NCBI GenBank assembly: GCA_004557855.1
Contig: SFFJ01000006.1
Location: 51,450 to 115,449 of the forward strand
DNA length: 64,000 nt
Direction of reading: 5' to 3'
DNA from: Oscillospiraceae bacterium
Lineage (GTDB): Bacteria > Bacillota > Clostridia > Oscillospirales > Ruminococcaceae
Part shown: positions 43,294 through 53,329 of the stretch, piece after piece
Numbering within the stretch: the stretch's first letter is position 1
How the letters are laid out: each line of letters opens with the position of its first letter
Made by a program: the position numbers and the translations under genes
Notes under the pieces: model-generated
Told to the model about the DNA's origin: nothing
The model's input: the letters and a program-made list of their open reading frames with translations, nothing else
The model's database searches: none

Positions 43294-45153
43294 TCATCCC
43301 TCGGCGGGTTCGCCATCGGCCGGGTGCAGATAGCGGTACAGGGCCTCCGCAGCCGGTCGGGTCATGCCCGGCGCCGCCGCCAAAGCCTCCTCATCCGCCG
43401 CCTTGACCGCCGCCATGCTCTTAAAGTGCTTCAGCAGCTTTGCCGCCCGCTGCTCCCCGATGCCCGGCACGCCGGTCAGCACCGACGCAAACCCGGTCTT
43501 TCGGTGCTTTTTGCGGGAAAAGCTGATGGCATAGCGGTGGGTTTCATCCTGAATGGCGGTGATGAGCCGGAACACCGACTGGCTGGAACGGATGGCGATC
43601 TCCTCATTTTCCGCACGGATGGCACGGGTACGGTGCCGGTCGTCCTTCACCATGCCGAAGATGGGGATCTCCACCCCGAACTGCGCCGCCGCTTTTTTGG
43701 CCGCCGCCACCTGCCCGGCTCCCCCATCGATGAGCCACAGGTCGGGCAGCGTTTCAAAGCCGTCCTTTTTGCCGTTCTCCGCGGCCTCCTTGTAGTGGGT
43801 CAGCCGGCGGGTAAGCATCTGCTCCATGGCCGCATAGTCATCCGGCGCCGCCATATCCCGTATCGTAAATTTTTTATACAGCCGCTTTTCGGGGCGTCCC
43901 CGACGGAACACCGTCATCCCGCCCACGATGGTAGAACCGCCGATATTGGAAATATCAAACGCTTCGATGTAGTCCGGCGGGTGGGAAAGCCCCAGCAGCC
44001 GTCCCAGCTCGGTCAGCGCTGCGATCTCCCGGCCGGTGCGGTTGGTGTCCCGCGCCAGCTCCTGTGCGGCGTTATTCTGCGCCATCTGGCACAGCTTGCG
44101 GCTTTCGCCCCGCTGCGGCACGGTAAACTGTATCTTTTTGCCCCGGTGCTCCCGCAAAAGCTGCTCCAGCAGCGCCCGGTCGGGCAGTTCCCGGTCCAAA
44201 AAGACCTCGGCGGGGGCCGCTTCCGCCTGCATATAGTAGCTCAACAGGAACTCGGTCACTATCTCCTCCGGCTCGGCCATGCAGTCGAAGGAAAAGTCCT
44301 TTTTATCCCGCAGGCGGCCCTCCCGCAGCACCAGCAGCGAGCAATAAATCTTATCCTCGCCCTGCACCCAGCCCAGTACATCCAGGCTTTCGTGCGGGAA
44401 TTCTATCACCTTTTGCTGCTCGGTGATGCGCCGTATGGCGGAAATGCGGTCCCGGTACCGTGCCGCCCGTTCAAAGTCCAGCGCCTCGGCGGCCTGCTGC
44501 ATCCGTTCGGTCAGCACCTCCACCGACTGCACCCCGCCGCTGCGGATAAATTGCAGCGCCTCTTCCAGCACCTCCCGGTAGGCTTCGGGGGTGATTTTCC
44601 CCCGGCACACCCCCATGCACTGGTGGATGTGGAAATTCAGGCAGGGGCGCTCCTTCCCGAAGTCCTCCGGGAATTTGCGGCGGCAGGTGGGCAGCAGAAA
44701 GACCCGGTTGGCCTCCTCCACCGTCTGCTTTACCACCATGGAGGACACAAACGGCCCGATGTATTCATTCCCGTCATCGGCCTTTTGCATCGCCAGCTTG
44801 ATGCGGGGGTACGGCTCCTTGGTCACGCAGACGTAATGGTACCCCTTATCATCCTTCAGCAGGATGTTGTACTTGGGGCTGTGCAGCTTGATGAGACTGC
44901 ATTCCAGCACCAGCGCCTCAAACTCGCTGTCGGTGACGATATAGTCAAAATCCTGCACCTGCTCCACCATGCGGTACACCTTGGGCAGGTGGTGCTCCAC
45001 CCCGCGGAAGTAGGAGGTCACCCGGTTTTTCAGTTTTTTCGCCTTCCCCACATAGATGATCTCGCCCCGCCGGTCCCGCATCAGGTAGACCCCCGGCTCC
45101 ATGGGCAGGGTATTGGCTTTTTTGCGCAGCTCGGCGATCTTCTGCATCTCCAT
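43294..45153 (-). CDS. uvrC: UvrABC system protein C
   Basis: 619 residues. The GIY-YIG nuclease domain is N-terminal: G-V-Y-L-M-R-D and I-Y-V-G-K-A-K-K-L-K-N-R. Next come the cysteine-rich region (C-L-N-F-H-I-H-Q-C-M-G-V-C), the UVR helix pair (about 200-240), an RNase-H-like C-terminal nuclease beginning E-A-F-D-I-S-N-I-G-G, and tandem helix-hairpin-helix motifs (G-V-P-G-I-G). It makes both incisions in nucleotide excision repair with UvrA and UvrB. Its 3' neighbour is rsmD; the gap between (43139-43293) shows no terminator I can support. Confidence 0.97.
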   Translation of the reverse strand: MEMQKIAELRKKANTLPMEPGVYLMRDRRGEIIYVGKAKKLKNRVTSYFRGVEHHLPKVYRMVEQVQDFDYIVTDSEFEALVLECSLIKLHSPKYNILLKDDKGYHYVCVTKEPYPRIKLAMQKADDGNEYIGPFVSSMVVKQTVEEANRVFLLPTCRRKFPEDFGKERPCLNFHIHQCMGVCRGKITPEAYREVLEEALQFIRSGGVQSVEVLTERMQQAAEALDFERAARYRDRISAIRRITEQQKVIEFPHESLDVLGWVQGEDKIYCSLLVLREGRLRDKKDFSFDCMAEPEEIVTEFLLSYYMQAEAAPAEVFLDRELPDRALLEQLLREHRGKKIQFTVPQRGESRKLCQMAQNNAAQELARDTNRTGREIAALTELGRLLGLSHPPDYIEAFDISNIGGSTIVGGMTVFRRGRPEKRLYKKFTIRDMAAPDDYAAMEQMLTRRLTHYKEAAENGKKDGFETLPDLWLIDGGAGQVAAAKKAAAQFGVEIPIFGMVKDDRHRTRAIRAENEEIAIRSSQSVFRLITAIQDETHRYAISFSRKKHRKTGFASVLTGVPGIGEQRAAKLLKHFKSMAAVKAADEEALAAAPGMTRPAAEALYRYLHPADGEPAEG

Positions 45154-45179
45154 CGGGCAGCGCCTCCCTTCTGGCTTTT

Positions 45180-45208
45180 ATTATACCATAAACGCCCCCG
45201 AAAAGTAA
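45180..45208 (-). promoter_or_regulatory. Possible extended -10 promoter of uvrC
   Basis: TATAAT on the minus strand (45180-45185) preceded by TGG; the -35 region is poor. It lies close to the ATG at 45153. Confidence 0.45.
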
Positions 45209-45225
45209 AAAGTTTCGGCGCCGGT

Positions 45226-45310
45226 GCGGGGCGCAGCCCAAGCCGTCCTGCGGACGGCTTATGCGGACTTCGTCCGCATCGGCGGCTCCGCCGCCGGGGC
45301 TGCGCCCCGC
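45226..45310. repeat. Cloverleaf element I
   Basis: The 14-bp outer arms 45226-45239 and 45297-45310 enclose three contiguous hairpins with no unpaired base: 45240-45260 (9 bp, loop TGC), 45261-45279 (8 bp, loop TTC) and 45280-45296 (7 bp, loop TCC). TGCCCCCTGCAG follows. It lies between uvrC and the HPr gene. Confidence 0.92.
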
Positions 45311-45362
45311 CCCTGCCCCCTGCAGTTTCCCTGCGCCCGGGCTCCCGTCCTCCGCCGAAAAT

Positions 45363-45399
45363 AAAAGGGTGCGGCAGCTCTCGGCTTTCCGCACCTTTT
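45363..45399 (-). terminator. Terminator of the HPr gene
   Basis: AAAAGGTGCGG and CCGCACC(C)TTTT form an 11-bp stem with T-runs, 20 bases beyond the HPr stop codon. Confidence 0.85.
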
Positions 45400-45419
45400 C
45401 TTCCTACTATTCCGGCAGC

Positions 45420-45683
45420 TTACTCCGCAAAGCCGGTCTCCACCAGCTTTACCAGGGCGTCTACCGCCTCCTGCTCGTCAGCGCCGTCAGCGATGATCTT
45501 AATGGTGGTGCCGCCCACAATACCGAGGGACAGCACACCCAGCAGGCTCTTGGCGTTTACCCGGCGCTCCTCCTTCTCCACCCAAACAGAGGCCTTGTAC
45601 TCATTCGCCTTCTGGATGAAAAAGGTAGCGGGCCGTGCATGCAGGCCAACGTGATTTTGAACGGAAACTTCTTTTGCGTACAT
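45420..45683 (-). CDS. ptsH: HPr family phosphocarrier protein
   Basis: 87 residues. The phosphorylated histidine motif V-G-L-H-A-R-P-A (His15 by family numbering) and the regulatory serine motif A-K-S-L-L-G-V-L-S-L-G (Ser46) are both present. This is HPr rather than Crh, which lacks His15. HPr carries phosphate from enzyme I to sugar permeases and, when phosphorylated on Ser46, acts with CcpA. AGAGGAG precedes the ATG. It is transcribed alone from a strong promoter; ptsI is not in the window. Confidence 0.93.
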   Translation of the reverse strand: MYAKEVSVQNHVGLHARPATFFIQKANEYKASVWVEKEERRVNAKSLLGVLSLGIVGGTTIKIIADGADEQEAVDALVKLVETGFAE

Positions 45684-45738
45684 ATCGACATCTCCTCTTC
45701 GCCTAAAGAAATGGGGGTCCCTTATTTCTCCATTAAGC

Positions 45739-45767
45739 ATTATAACAAAATCCGTCGGGTCTTTCAA
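45739..45767 (-). promoter_or_regulatory. Promoter of the HPr gene
   Basis: On the minus strand: TTGAAA (45762-45767), 17-bp spacer, TATAAT (45739-45744). Confidence 0.85.
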
Positions 45768-45868
45768 TTGTAAAACTGCCCACATTTTTTAATTTGCCGT
45801 TTTTCTGACGAACCGCTAATATCCGCCGATTTTCGGGGGATGCATTTGTGCAAGTTACCTATAATTTT

Positions 45869-46666
45869 TCACTGCTTATTATCCGTTTCGCCGTCATTTC
45901 GGGCCATTTTGGAACCGTTTCCATTTTCCGCCTCCCATTCGGCCTTCATTTGTGCCAGCAGCCACCGGTCCTTTTGGGAAAGCGGCGCCTTTTCCAGCAG
46001 GTCGGGACGCTTGAGCAGGGTGTTGCGCAGCGACATTTCATGCCGCCATTTGGCAATTCTCCCGTGGTCTCCGGTCAGCAGAATATCCGGGATCCTGCGC
46101 CCGTTCCACTCCGCCGGGTGGGTATACTGGGGATATTCCAGCAGCCCGTTCCAGTGGCTCTCCTCGGTGAAGCACTCCTCACTGGGCAGCACCCCCTCCA
46201 CCATCCGGCCGATGCAATCCACCAGCACCAGCGCACCCAGCTCTCCGCCGGTCAGCACATAGTCCCCGATGGACAGCTCCTCATCCACGATCTCATCCAG
46301 CACCCGCTGGTCCACTCCCTCGTAGTGGCCGCACAGCAGGAACAGGTTTTTCTTCTCCTTCAGCTCCTTGGCGTGGGCCTGGGTAAGCACCCTGCCCTGC
46401 GGCGAAAGATAGATGACATACGGCTTTTCCCCCAGCTGCTCGCACACCGCCTTCCAGCAGTCATGGATGGGCTGGCAGGTCATCAGCATCCCCATGCCGC
46501 CGCCATGCAGCCGCAGGTCGGTGCGGCGGTGCTTATCGGTGGTGTAGTCCCGTATCTGGTGACAATGCACCTCCAGCTTCCCGGCCTTGATGCCCCGCCC
46601 GATGATACTGCTGTTCACCACCGTTTCGCACATCTCCGGGAACAGCGTCGCAATGTCAAACCTCAT
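45869..46666 (-). CDS. trmD: tRNA (guanine-37-N1)-methyltransferase TrmD
   Basis: 265 residues. The family start M-R-F-D-I-A-T-L-F-P-E-M, the trefoil-knot AdoMet site G-H-Y-E-G-V-D-Q-R, I-G-D-Y-V-L-T-G-G-E, and Y-T-H-P-A-E-W are present. It methylates G37 of tRNAs to prevent frameshifts. It overlaps the end of rimM by 11 bases, as is usual in Firmicutes, and is the last gene of the ylxM operon. No terminator is evident after it. Confidence 0.97.
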   Translation of the reverse strand: MRFDIATLFPEMCETVVNSSIIGRGIKAGKLEVHCHQIRDYTTDKHRRTDLRLHGGGMGMLMTCQPIHDCWKAVCEQLGEKPYVIYLSPQGRVLTQAHAKELKEKKNLFLLCGHYEGVDQRVLDEIVDEELSIGDYVLTGGELGALVLVDCIGRMVEGVLPSEECFTEESHWNGLLEYPQYTHPAEWNGRRIPDILLTGDHGRIAKWRHEMSLRNTLLKRPDLLEKAPLSQKDRWLLAQMKAEWEAENGNGSKMARNDGETDNKQ

Positions 46667-47186
46667 AGTCGTCCTCCGTCACATCGTCAAACAGCCCCGC
46701 CAGCGGCCGGATCTCAATCACACCCTCCTCGGGGGCCAGCCGAAGCACCACCTGCGGGATATCCGGTGCCAGCCGCACCTTCCCATCGGCAAAGCGGATA
46801 TGGTACACCCGGTTCGCACCCGTTTCGGTGATATCACACAGCTTGCCGTAGAGCTTGCCGGTATCGGCGTCCCGCACCTCGCAGCCCAGCAGGTCCTGCA
46901 AAAAGTATTGCCCCTTTTCCAGCGGAATATCCTCCCGCCGGGCAAACAGCACCTTCTGGCGCAGCGCACTGCCCGCCTCCGGCGTCGTGATGCCCTCCAG
47001 CGTCAGCAGCACGGCGTTTTTATGTACACGGGCGCTTTTTACCGTCAGCGGGGTCTTGCCCCCATCCAGGTACACCCGTTTCAGCGCCGTCATTTCCTCG
47101 GGATGGTCCATCCACACCTCGGCCTTTACCTCGCCGTGTACCCCGTGGGTGGAAACCACCTTCCCGCACTCCAAAAATTCCTTCAT
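46656..47186 (-). CDS. rimM: 16S rRNA processing protein RimM
   Basis: 176 residues. The N-terminal beta-barrel starts L-E-C-G-K-V-V-S-T-H-G-V-H-G-E-V-K (family signature G-x-x-G-x-H-G-x-x-G), with a PRC-barrel C-terminal domain. It binds ribosomal protein S19 and assists 30S assembly. It sits between khpA and trmD in the same operon, with an 11-base overlap into trmD. Confidence 0.95.
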   Translation of the reverse strand: MKEFLECGKVVSTHGVHGEVKAEVWMDHPEEMTALKRVYLDGGKTPLTVKSARVHKNAVLLTLEGITTPEAGSALRQKVLFARREDIPLEKGQYFLQDLLGCEVRDADTGKLYGKLCDITETGANRVYHIRFADGKVRLAPDIPQVVLRLAPEEGVIEIRPLAGLFDDVTEDDYEV

Positions 47187-47246
47187 CGGTTCTCCTTTTT
47201 GTAAAACAGTAGGGGAGGCGCATTTCGTCCTCCCCCCCAGTTTTGT

Positions 47247-47480
47247 TCAGTCAATCTCGACCGTCGCACGGCCGCCGGACTTATTGGTACCGGCACGCAC
47301 AATGGTCCGGATCGCCTTGGCGATGCGTCCCTGCTTGCCGATGACACGTCCCATATCCTCTGCGCCTACGTGCAGATGATAAACGACATTGCCCTCTTCG
47401 TCCGCCGGGTCAGCGGTAACACTGACTGCCTCTTTGTCATCCACCAGTCCTCTGGCGATGGTTGCAATCAATTCTTCCAT
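47247..47480 (-). CDS. khpA: KH-domain RNA-binding protein KhpA
   Basis: 77 residues, a single type II KH domain with the G-x-x-G loop as V-I-G-K-Q-G-R-I-A-K. The start M-E-E-L-I-A-T-I-A-R matches the family between rpsP and rimM. KhpA pairs with KhpB/Jag to bind RNA and influence cell division and elongation in Gram-positive bacteria. AAGGAG is upstream. Confidence 0.93.
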   Translation of the reverse strand: MEELIATIARGLVDDKEAVSVTADPADEEGNVVYHLHVGAEDMGRVIGKQGRIAKAIRTIVRAGTNKSGGRATVEID

Positions 47481-47519
47481 GTGTTGGTCTCCTTATCGCT
47501 TCAAAAAACGGGGGACTGC

Positions 47520-47765
47520 TTATTTTACGATCCCCTGGATCTTCAGCAGAGCCTTAACGGTATCGGTGGGCTGGGCGCCGTTGGCAAGCCAGGTCTTGGC
47601 CTTCTCCTCATCGATCTTGATTACAGAGGGCTCCTTGGTGGGATCGTAGTAGCCTACCTCCTCGATGAAACGGCCATCACGGGGATAACGGGAATCCGCT
47701 ACTACGATGCGATAAAAGGGAGCCTTCTTTGCACCCATTCTGCGAAGTCTGATCTTTACTGCCAT
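47520..47765 (-). CDS. rpsP: 30S ribosomal protein S16
   Basis: 81 residues, the usual length. The N-terminus [23 protein letters not shown] is diagnostic. It is an early 30S assembly protein. TTGGAGGT lies upstream of the ATG. It is in the ylxM-ffh-rpsP-khpA-rimM-trmD operon; the 88-base gap to ffh is the largest in that operon. Confidence 0.98.
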   Translation of the reverse strand: MAVKIRLRRMGAKKAPFYRIVVADSRYPRDGRFIEEVGYYDPTKEPSVIKIDEEKAKTWLANGAQPTDTVKALLKIQGIVK

Positions 47766-47853
47766 GTTAGTTTACCTCCAAAAATGTTTGAATGAACCGG
47801 CATTATGCCGACTTTTTCCTATATTTTTTCCGGCCCTGCCGGGAAAAACCATG

Positions 47854-49215
47854 TTACATCATACCGGGCATCCCGCCGGGGAACCCACCGGGAAAGCCCA
47901 TGCGTTTTGCCTTTTTGCCGCCCTTGCCGGTCATCATCTTCATCAGCTTGCGGCTCTGCTCCAGCTGGCGCAGCAGGCGGTTCACGTCCTCCACCTTGGT
48001 GCCGCTGCCGGCCGCGATGCGGCGCTTGCGCTTGGGGTCGATGAGGGAGGGCTTGGCACGCTCGGCGGGCGTCATGGAATAGATGATGGCGCGGGAACGG
48101 GCCATCTCCTTTTCGCTGCGCTCGGCGTCCTCATCGCTCATCTTGCCGGCCGCCCCGGGGATCATATTCATCACCGAGGAAAGCGGCCCCATCTTTTTCA
48201 GCTCGTCCATCTGGTCCAGCAGGTCGTTAAAGTCCATTTCGCTGCGGCGGAGCTTATCCACCATCTTCATGGCCTTTTGCTCATCTATGCCGGTGGATGC
48301 CTTTTCGATGAGGGAGAGAATATCGCCCATGCCCAGGATCCGGGAGGCCATCCGGTCGGGATAGAACGGCTCCAGATCCTCTATCTTTTCGCCGACGCCC
48401 GCAAACTTGATGGGCTTGCCGGTCACGGCCTTTACCGAAAGGGCGGCGCCGCCGCGGCTGTCGCCGTCCAGCTTGGTCAGGATGATCCCATCCACCCCCA
48501 GCTGTCCGTCAAAGGCGGAGGCCACATTCACGGCGTCCTGTCCGGTCATCGAGTCGATGACCAGCAGCGTTTCGTCCGGCTTGGCGGCTTCCTTCACCGC
48601 CTTCAGCTCATCCATCAGGGCTTCATCTATATGCAGCCGGCCGGCGGTATCGATGATAACGATATCGTTGCCGTAATCGTGGGCGTGAGAAAGCGCCTTC
48701 TTCACGATCTTCACGGGGTCGGTCTGTCCCATCTCAAAAACCGGCACCCCGGCCTTTTCGCCCACCACCTTCAGCTGCTCTATGGCCGCCGGGCGGTAGA
48801 TATCGCAGGCCACCAGCAGGGGGCGTTTTCCCTGCTGCCGGAACATATACGCCAGCTTGGCGCTGTGGGTGGTCTTACCGCTTCCCTGCAGGCCGCACAT
48901 CAGCAGCACGGTCGGGATCCGGGAGGAAATATTGATGCGCTGGTGGGTGCTGCCCATCAGCTCGGTCAGCTCGTCATCCACTATCTTGATGACCTGCTGG
49001 GCGGGGGTCAAACTTTCCAACACCCCGGCGCCGATGCACTTTTCGGTGACATCCGCCACAAACTTTTTGGCCACGCCGTAGTTGACGTCCGCCTCCAGCA
49101 GCGCCAGACGCACCTCACGCATGGCCTCCTTTACGTCGGCCTCGTTCAGCTTGCCCCGGTTTTTCAGTTTTTTGAATGTCCCGGCCAGCCGTTGGGTCAG
49201 TCCTTCAAATGCCAT
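47854..49215 (-). CDS. ffh: Signal recognition particle protein Ffh
   Basis: 453 residues. N domain, GTPase domain with G-L-Q-G-S-G-K-T-T (about 106-114), D-T-A-G-R, T-K-L-D-G-D-S-R-G-G and a C-terminal methionine-rich M domain ending G-G-F-P-G-G-M-P-G-M-M. It binds signal sequences and 4.5S RNA and targets nascent membrane proteins to FtsY. AAGGAG precedes the ATG. ylxM lies 20 bases upstream. Confidence 0.98.
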   Translation of the reverse strand: MAFEGLTQRLAGTFKKLKNRGKLNEADVKEAMREVRLALLEADVNYGVAKKFVADVTEKCIGAGVLESLTPAQQVIKIVDDELTELMGSTHQRINISSRIPTVLLMCGLQGSGKTTHSAKLAYMFRQQGKRPLLVACDIYRPAAIEQLKVVGEKAGVPVFEMGQTDPVKIVKKALSHAHDYGNDIVIIDTAGRLHIDEALMDELKAVKEAAKPDETLLVIDSMTGQDAVNVASAFDGQLGVDGIILTKLDGDSRGGAALSVKAVTGKPIKFAGVGEKIEDLEPFYPDRMASRILGMGDILSLIEKASTGIDEQKAMKMVDKLRRSEMDFNDLLDQMDELKKMGPLSSVMNMIPGAAGKMSDEDAERSEKEMARSRAIIYSMTPAERAKPSLIDPKRKRRIAAGSGTKVEDVNRLLRQLEQSRKLMKMMTGKGGKKAKRMGFPGGFPGGMPGMM

Positions 49216-49235
49216 AGGGTCTCCTTTTTATCGGT

Positions 49236-49601
49236 TCAGTCCTCGTCCAGCTTATTGGCCAGCCGGATGATATTCTGTGCGCTGCGTTCTATTTCGGGCG
49301 CCCCGCCGTAGCGGTCATTGAGCTTTTCTATCTGCCCGGCCTCCTCCACTATGGCGGAAAGCACCTTTTCTATGCTGCGAAAGCGTGCCGCCAGATGCAG
49401 CCGGTCCTCGTATTCCAGCAGCTGGCCTTCCGCCCGCTTGATGGAATCCCGAACGCCCTGCCGGGTAATGCCGCTGTGCGCTGCGATCTCCGCCAGGGAA
49501 AGATCCTCGTTATAATACAGCTCCACCACATCCCGCTGCTTGTCGGTCAGCATATCGCCGTAAAAGTCCAGCAGAAAGGATATTTCCAGGTTCTTTGCCA
49601 C
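49236..49601 (-). CDS. ylxM: YlxM-like helix-turn-helix regulator of SRP genes
   Basis: 121 residues from GTG at 49601. The conserved L-L-D-F-Y-G-D-M-L-T-D-K-Q-R and a sigma-4-like helix-turn-helix (Y-N-E-D-L-S-L-A-E-I-A-A-H-S-G-I-T-R-Q-G-V) identify the YlxM/UPF0122 family, always found before ffh. I chose the GTG because an ATG at 49658 sits on the -10 box of the promoter and cannot be transcribed. Role: YlxM modulates SRP assembly in streptococci. Confidence 0.9.
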   Translation of the reverse strand: MAKNLEISFLLDFYGDMLTDKQRDVVELYYNEDLSLAEIAAHSGITRQGVRDSIKRAEGQLLEYEDRLHLAARFRSIEKVLSAIVEEAGQIEKLNDRYGGAPEIERSAQNIIRLANKLDED

Positions 49602-49656
49602 GCCGCGGTCACTCCCGTCCTTCCGCCCATGTAAAGCGGATTTCTTTACAGTCCCC

Positions 49657-49685
49657 ATTATACCCTAACCGCCCCTCCCTGTCAA
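49657..49685 (-). promoter_or_regulatory. Promoter of the ylxM-ffh-rpsP-khpA-rimM-trmD operon
   Basis: On the minus strand: TTGACA (49680-49685), 17-bp spacer, TATAAT (49657-49662), a full consensus match. The leader to the GTG start is about 50 bases. Confidence 0.93.
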
Positions 49686-49894
49686 GTCTTTTTCTTTACA
49701 CCGCCAAAATTCGCCCCGCCTTTTTATGGGTTTTTACCCACTCAACCGTTTGTTGTGCCGCTATCCAACCGCCGGTTGTGAATTTTGCCCCCACTTCAAC
49801 CAATGCGTTCTTTCTTTTTTCCCCGGCAGCCGCTATACTTTAATCACGGAACGGAGCTCCTACCCCAAACAAAAATAATAGGAGGCTTAATATT

Positions 49895-50401
49895 ATGATG
49901 AACTCATCTCTCGGCAGCCGCATTGCGGAACTGCGCCGCAAAAAGAATATGACACAGGAAGACCTCGCCAACGCCCTCGGCGTCACGCCGCAGGCGGTCA
50001 GCAAATGGGAAAATGACCTCTCCTGCCCCGATATCACCCTGCTGCCGCAGCTGGCCCGGCTGTTCGATGTCACCACCGATGAACTGCTGGGCAATACCGG
50101 CCGTCCGGAGACCACCCTGCTGCCCAAGGAGGAGCGCAAGCCCATCAAGGATATGGTCCTGCGGGTCGTCGTCAATTCCAAGGACGGCGATAAGGTACGG
50201 GTCAATCTGCCCATGACGCTGGTGCAGGTGGGGCTGCAAATGGGGATGCAGATGCCGCAGGTGACCGGAAGCGGCGCTGCGGAGGCCATGAAAAGCATCG
50301 ATATCGAGCAGATTTTCAAGCTGGTGGAGCAGGGTGTGATTGGCAAGCTGGTGGAGGTGGAAAGCGCCGATGGTGATACCGTTGAAGTATTTGTGGAGTA
50401 A
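49895..50401 (+). CDS. XRE-family regulator with SHOCT-like C-terminal region
   Basis: 168 residues. An N-terminal helix-turn-helix (about 8-65, with M-T-Q-E-D-L-A-N-A-L-G-V-T-P-Q-A-V-S-K-W-E) is followed by a linker and a C-terminal segment V-R-V-N-L-P-M-T-L-V-Q-V-G. That segment, with a final I-G-K-L-V-E-V-E-S-A-D-G-D-T-V-E-V, resembles the SHOCT-like end of YvlB/LiaX-type proteins. GGAGG lies 9 bases before the ATG. A small protein gene starts 4 bases after the stop. It may be a regulator whose ligand domain reads envelope state; that is inference. Confidence 0.82.
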   Translation: MMNSSLGSRIAELRRKKNMTQEDLANALGVTPQAVSKWENDLSCPDITLLPQLARLFDVTTDELLGNTGRPETTLLPKEERKPIKDMVLRVVVNSKDGDKVRVNLPMTLVQVGLQMGMQMPQVTGSGAAEAMKSIDIEQIFKLVEQGVIGKLVEVESADGDTVEVFVE

Positions 50402-50404
50402 CCC

Positions 50405-50653
50405 ATGAAGATCATCGTCCGCACCAAGGAAAAAAAGCTCCGGCTGTGGCTGCCCGGCAGCCTGCTTTACGGCAGGATTTCCGCCCGCATCGCCATCGCC
50501 GCCATCACCAAATACGCCCCGGGCTGCGGTATCCCGCCCAAAGAGATGGGCCTGCTTCTTGCCGCCCTGCGGGATTTCGCCCGCGCCCACCCCGGCTGGC
50601 AGCTGGTCGATCTGCAAAGCCATGACGGTGACATCGTCCGGATCACTCTTTAG
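50405..50653 (+). CDS. Small protein coupled to the XRE regulator
   Basis: 82 residues. The start K-I-I-V-R-T-K-E-K-K-L-R-L-W-L-P-G-S-L-L resembles the C-terminal part of the preceding protein, and it ends G-W-Q-L-V-D-L-Q-S-H-D-G-D-I-V-R-I. It is therefore probably a stand-alone SHOCT-like partner. It starts 4 bases after the upstream stop, indicating coupled translation. Function is unknown. Confidence 0.75.
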   Translation: MKIIVRTKEKKLRLWLPGSLLYGRISARIAIAAITKYAPGCGIPPKEMGLLLAALRDFARAHPGWQLVDLQSHDGDIVRITL

Positions 50654-50679
50654 CCCTTTCCCACAGTCCCCACAACCCC

Positions 50680-50718
50680 AAGGAGCCGCCCCCACGCAGC
50701 GTGGAGACGGCTCCTTTT
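50680..50718 (+). terminator. Terminator between the XRE pair and groEL
   Basis: AAGGAGCCG and CGGCTCCTT(TT) form a 9-bp stem around an inner CCCACG/CGTGG pairing. The T-run favours the plus strand; it may also end groEL transcription. Confidence 0.8.
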
Positions 50719-50748
50719 CTTCTAACGACAGGTTAACTTTTCAGGGGA

Positions 50749-52404
<1,656 letters not shown>

Positions 52405-52448
52405 CTATGCACGCGCCGCGCGCGTATCATGCGTGTAATATTAAAAAA

Positions 52449-52754
<306 letters not shown>

Positions 52755-52773
52755 TTATGATATACTTTGCATT

Positions 52774-52800
52774 TTAGCACTCGCATTACTTGAGTGCTAA
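52774..52800 (-). promoter_or_regulatory. CIRCE element (HrcA operator)
   Basis: TTAGCACTC, a 9-base spacer, GAGTGCTAA: a perfect match to the CIRCE consensus. It lies between the -10 box and groES, so HrcA can block transcription. Confidence 0.98.
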
Positions 52801-52809
52801 CCATATACT

Positions 52810-52837
52810 ATTGTAATCATTTCTGCAAAAAAATCAA
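52810..52837 (-). promoter_or_regulatory. Promoter of groESL
   Basis: On the minus strand: TTGATT (52832-52837), 16-bp spacer, TACAAT (52810-52815), directly upstream of CIRCE. Confidence 0.8.
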
Positions 52838-52971
52838 GAGGTTTTGCGCACTTTTTTGTCTCGGCCGCAAATTTAACATTCCGTTCAAATATTCCGCCCG
52901 CCGGCGCAAGTTTTTTCTCCCCCCGCCATAGATATATATATCAGGTGCGCCCCCTGCAAGCCGCAGGCTGG

Positions 52972-53062
52972 GGGCCCGCAGGCCGGTTCGGCTTCGCCGA
53001 ACCCGGCGGCCTCCGGCCGCCGAAACCGTTCTCCTGCGGAGAACGGTTTGCCCTGCGGGCCC
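52972..53062. repeat. Cloverleaf element J
   Basis: The 11-bp outer arms 52972-52982 and 53052-53062 enclose hairpins 52985-53003 (8 bp, loop TTC), 53004-53022 (8 bp, loop TCC) and 53023-53049 (12 bp, loop TGC). CCCCTGCAAGCCGCAG lies just outside, on the left. It is in the 596-base gap between groES and dapF, together with element K. Confidence 0.92.
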
Positions 53063-53201
53063 GCCGCCCCCTGCCGTCCCCTGCAAACCTCTCCCCTTTT
53101 CCCTTCTCCGCCGCCCCTTTCCGCCGTCTGCAAACTCCGCCCCATCCCCTTCTCCCCCGGCTGCTGCAGTCCCCATCCCACCCCCTGCAAGCCGCAGTCC
53201 C

Positions 53202-53287
53202 CGGCGGAGCCGCACGCAGCCCGCAGGGCTGCGTCCCCCGCGCCGCAGGCGCGGGGCGCCGGGCGAAGCCCGGCGGCGGCTCCGCCG
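53202..53287. repeat. Cloverleaf element K
   Basis: The 12-bp outer arms 53202-53213 and 53276-53287 enclose hairpins 53214-53234 (9 bp, loop GCA), 53236-53256 (9 bp, loop GCA) and 53257-53275 (8 bp, loop GAA). The left flank repeats CCCCTGCAAGCCGCAG, as at element J. It ends 43 bases before the dapF start. Confidence 0.92.
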
Positions 53288-53329
53288 ACCCCCGCCCCCC
53301 ACCACTCCTATTCCCAAGGAGGCCAAACC

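Noticed and set aside
49602-49658. ATG at 49658 as the ylxM start
   Set aside because: It overlaps the -10 box of a consensus promoter and would not be transcribed; GTG at 49601 fits the family.
53048-53329. A 94-residue N-terminal extension of DapF
   Set aside because: It reads through element K, is proline/alanine-rich, and the family start with a strong ribosome site is at 53330.
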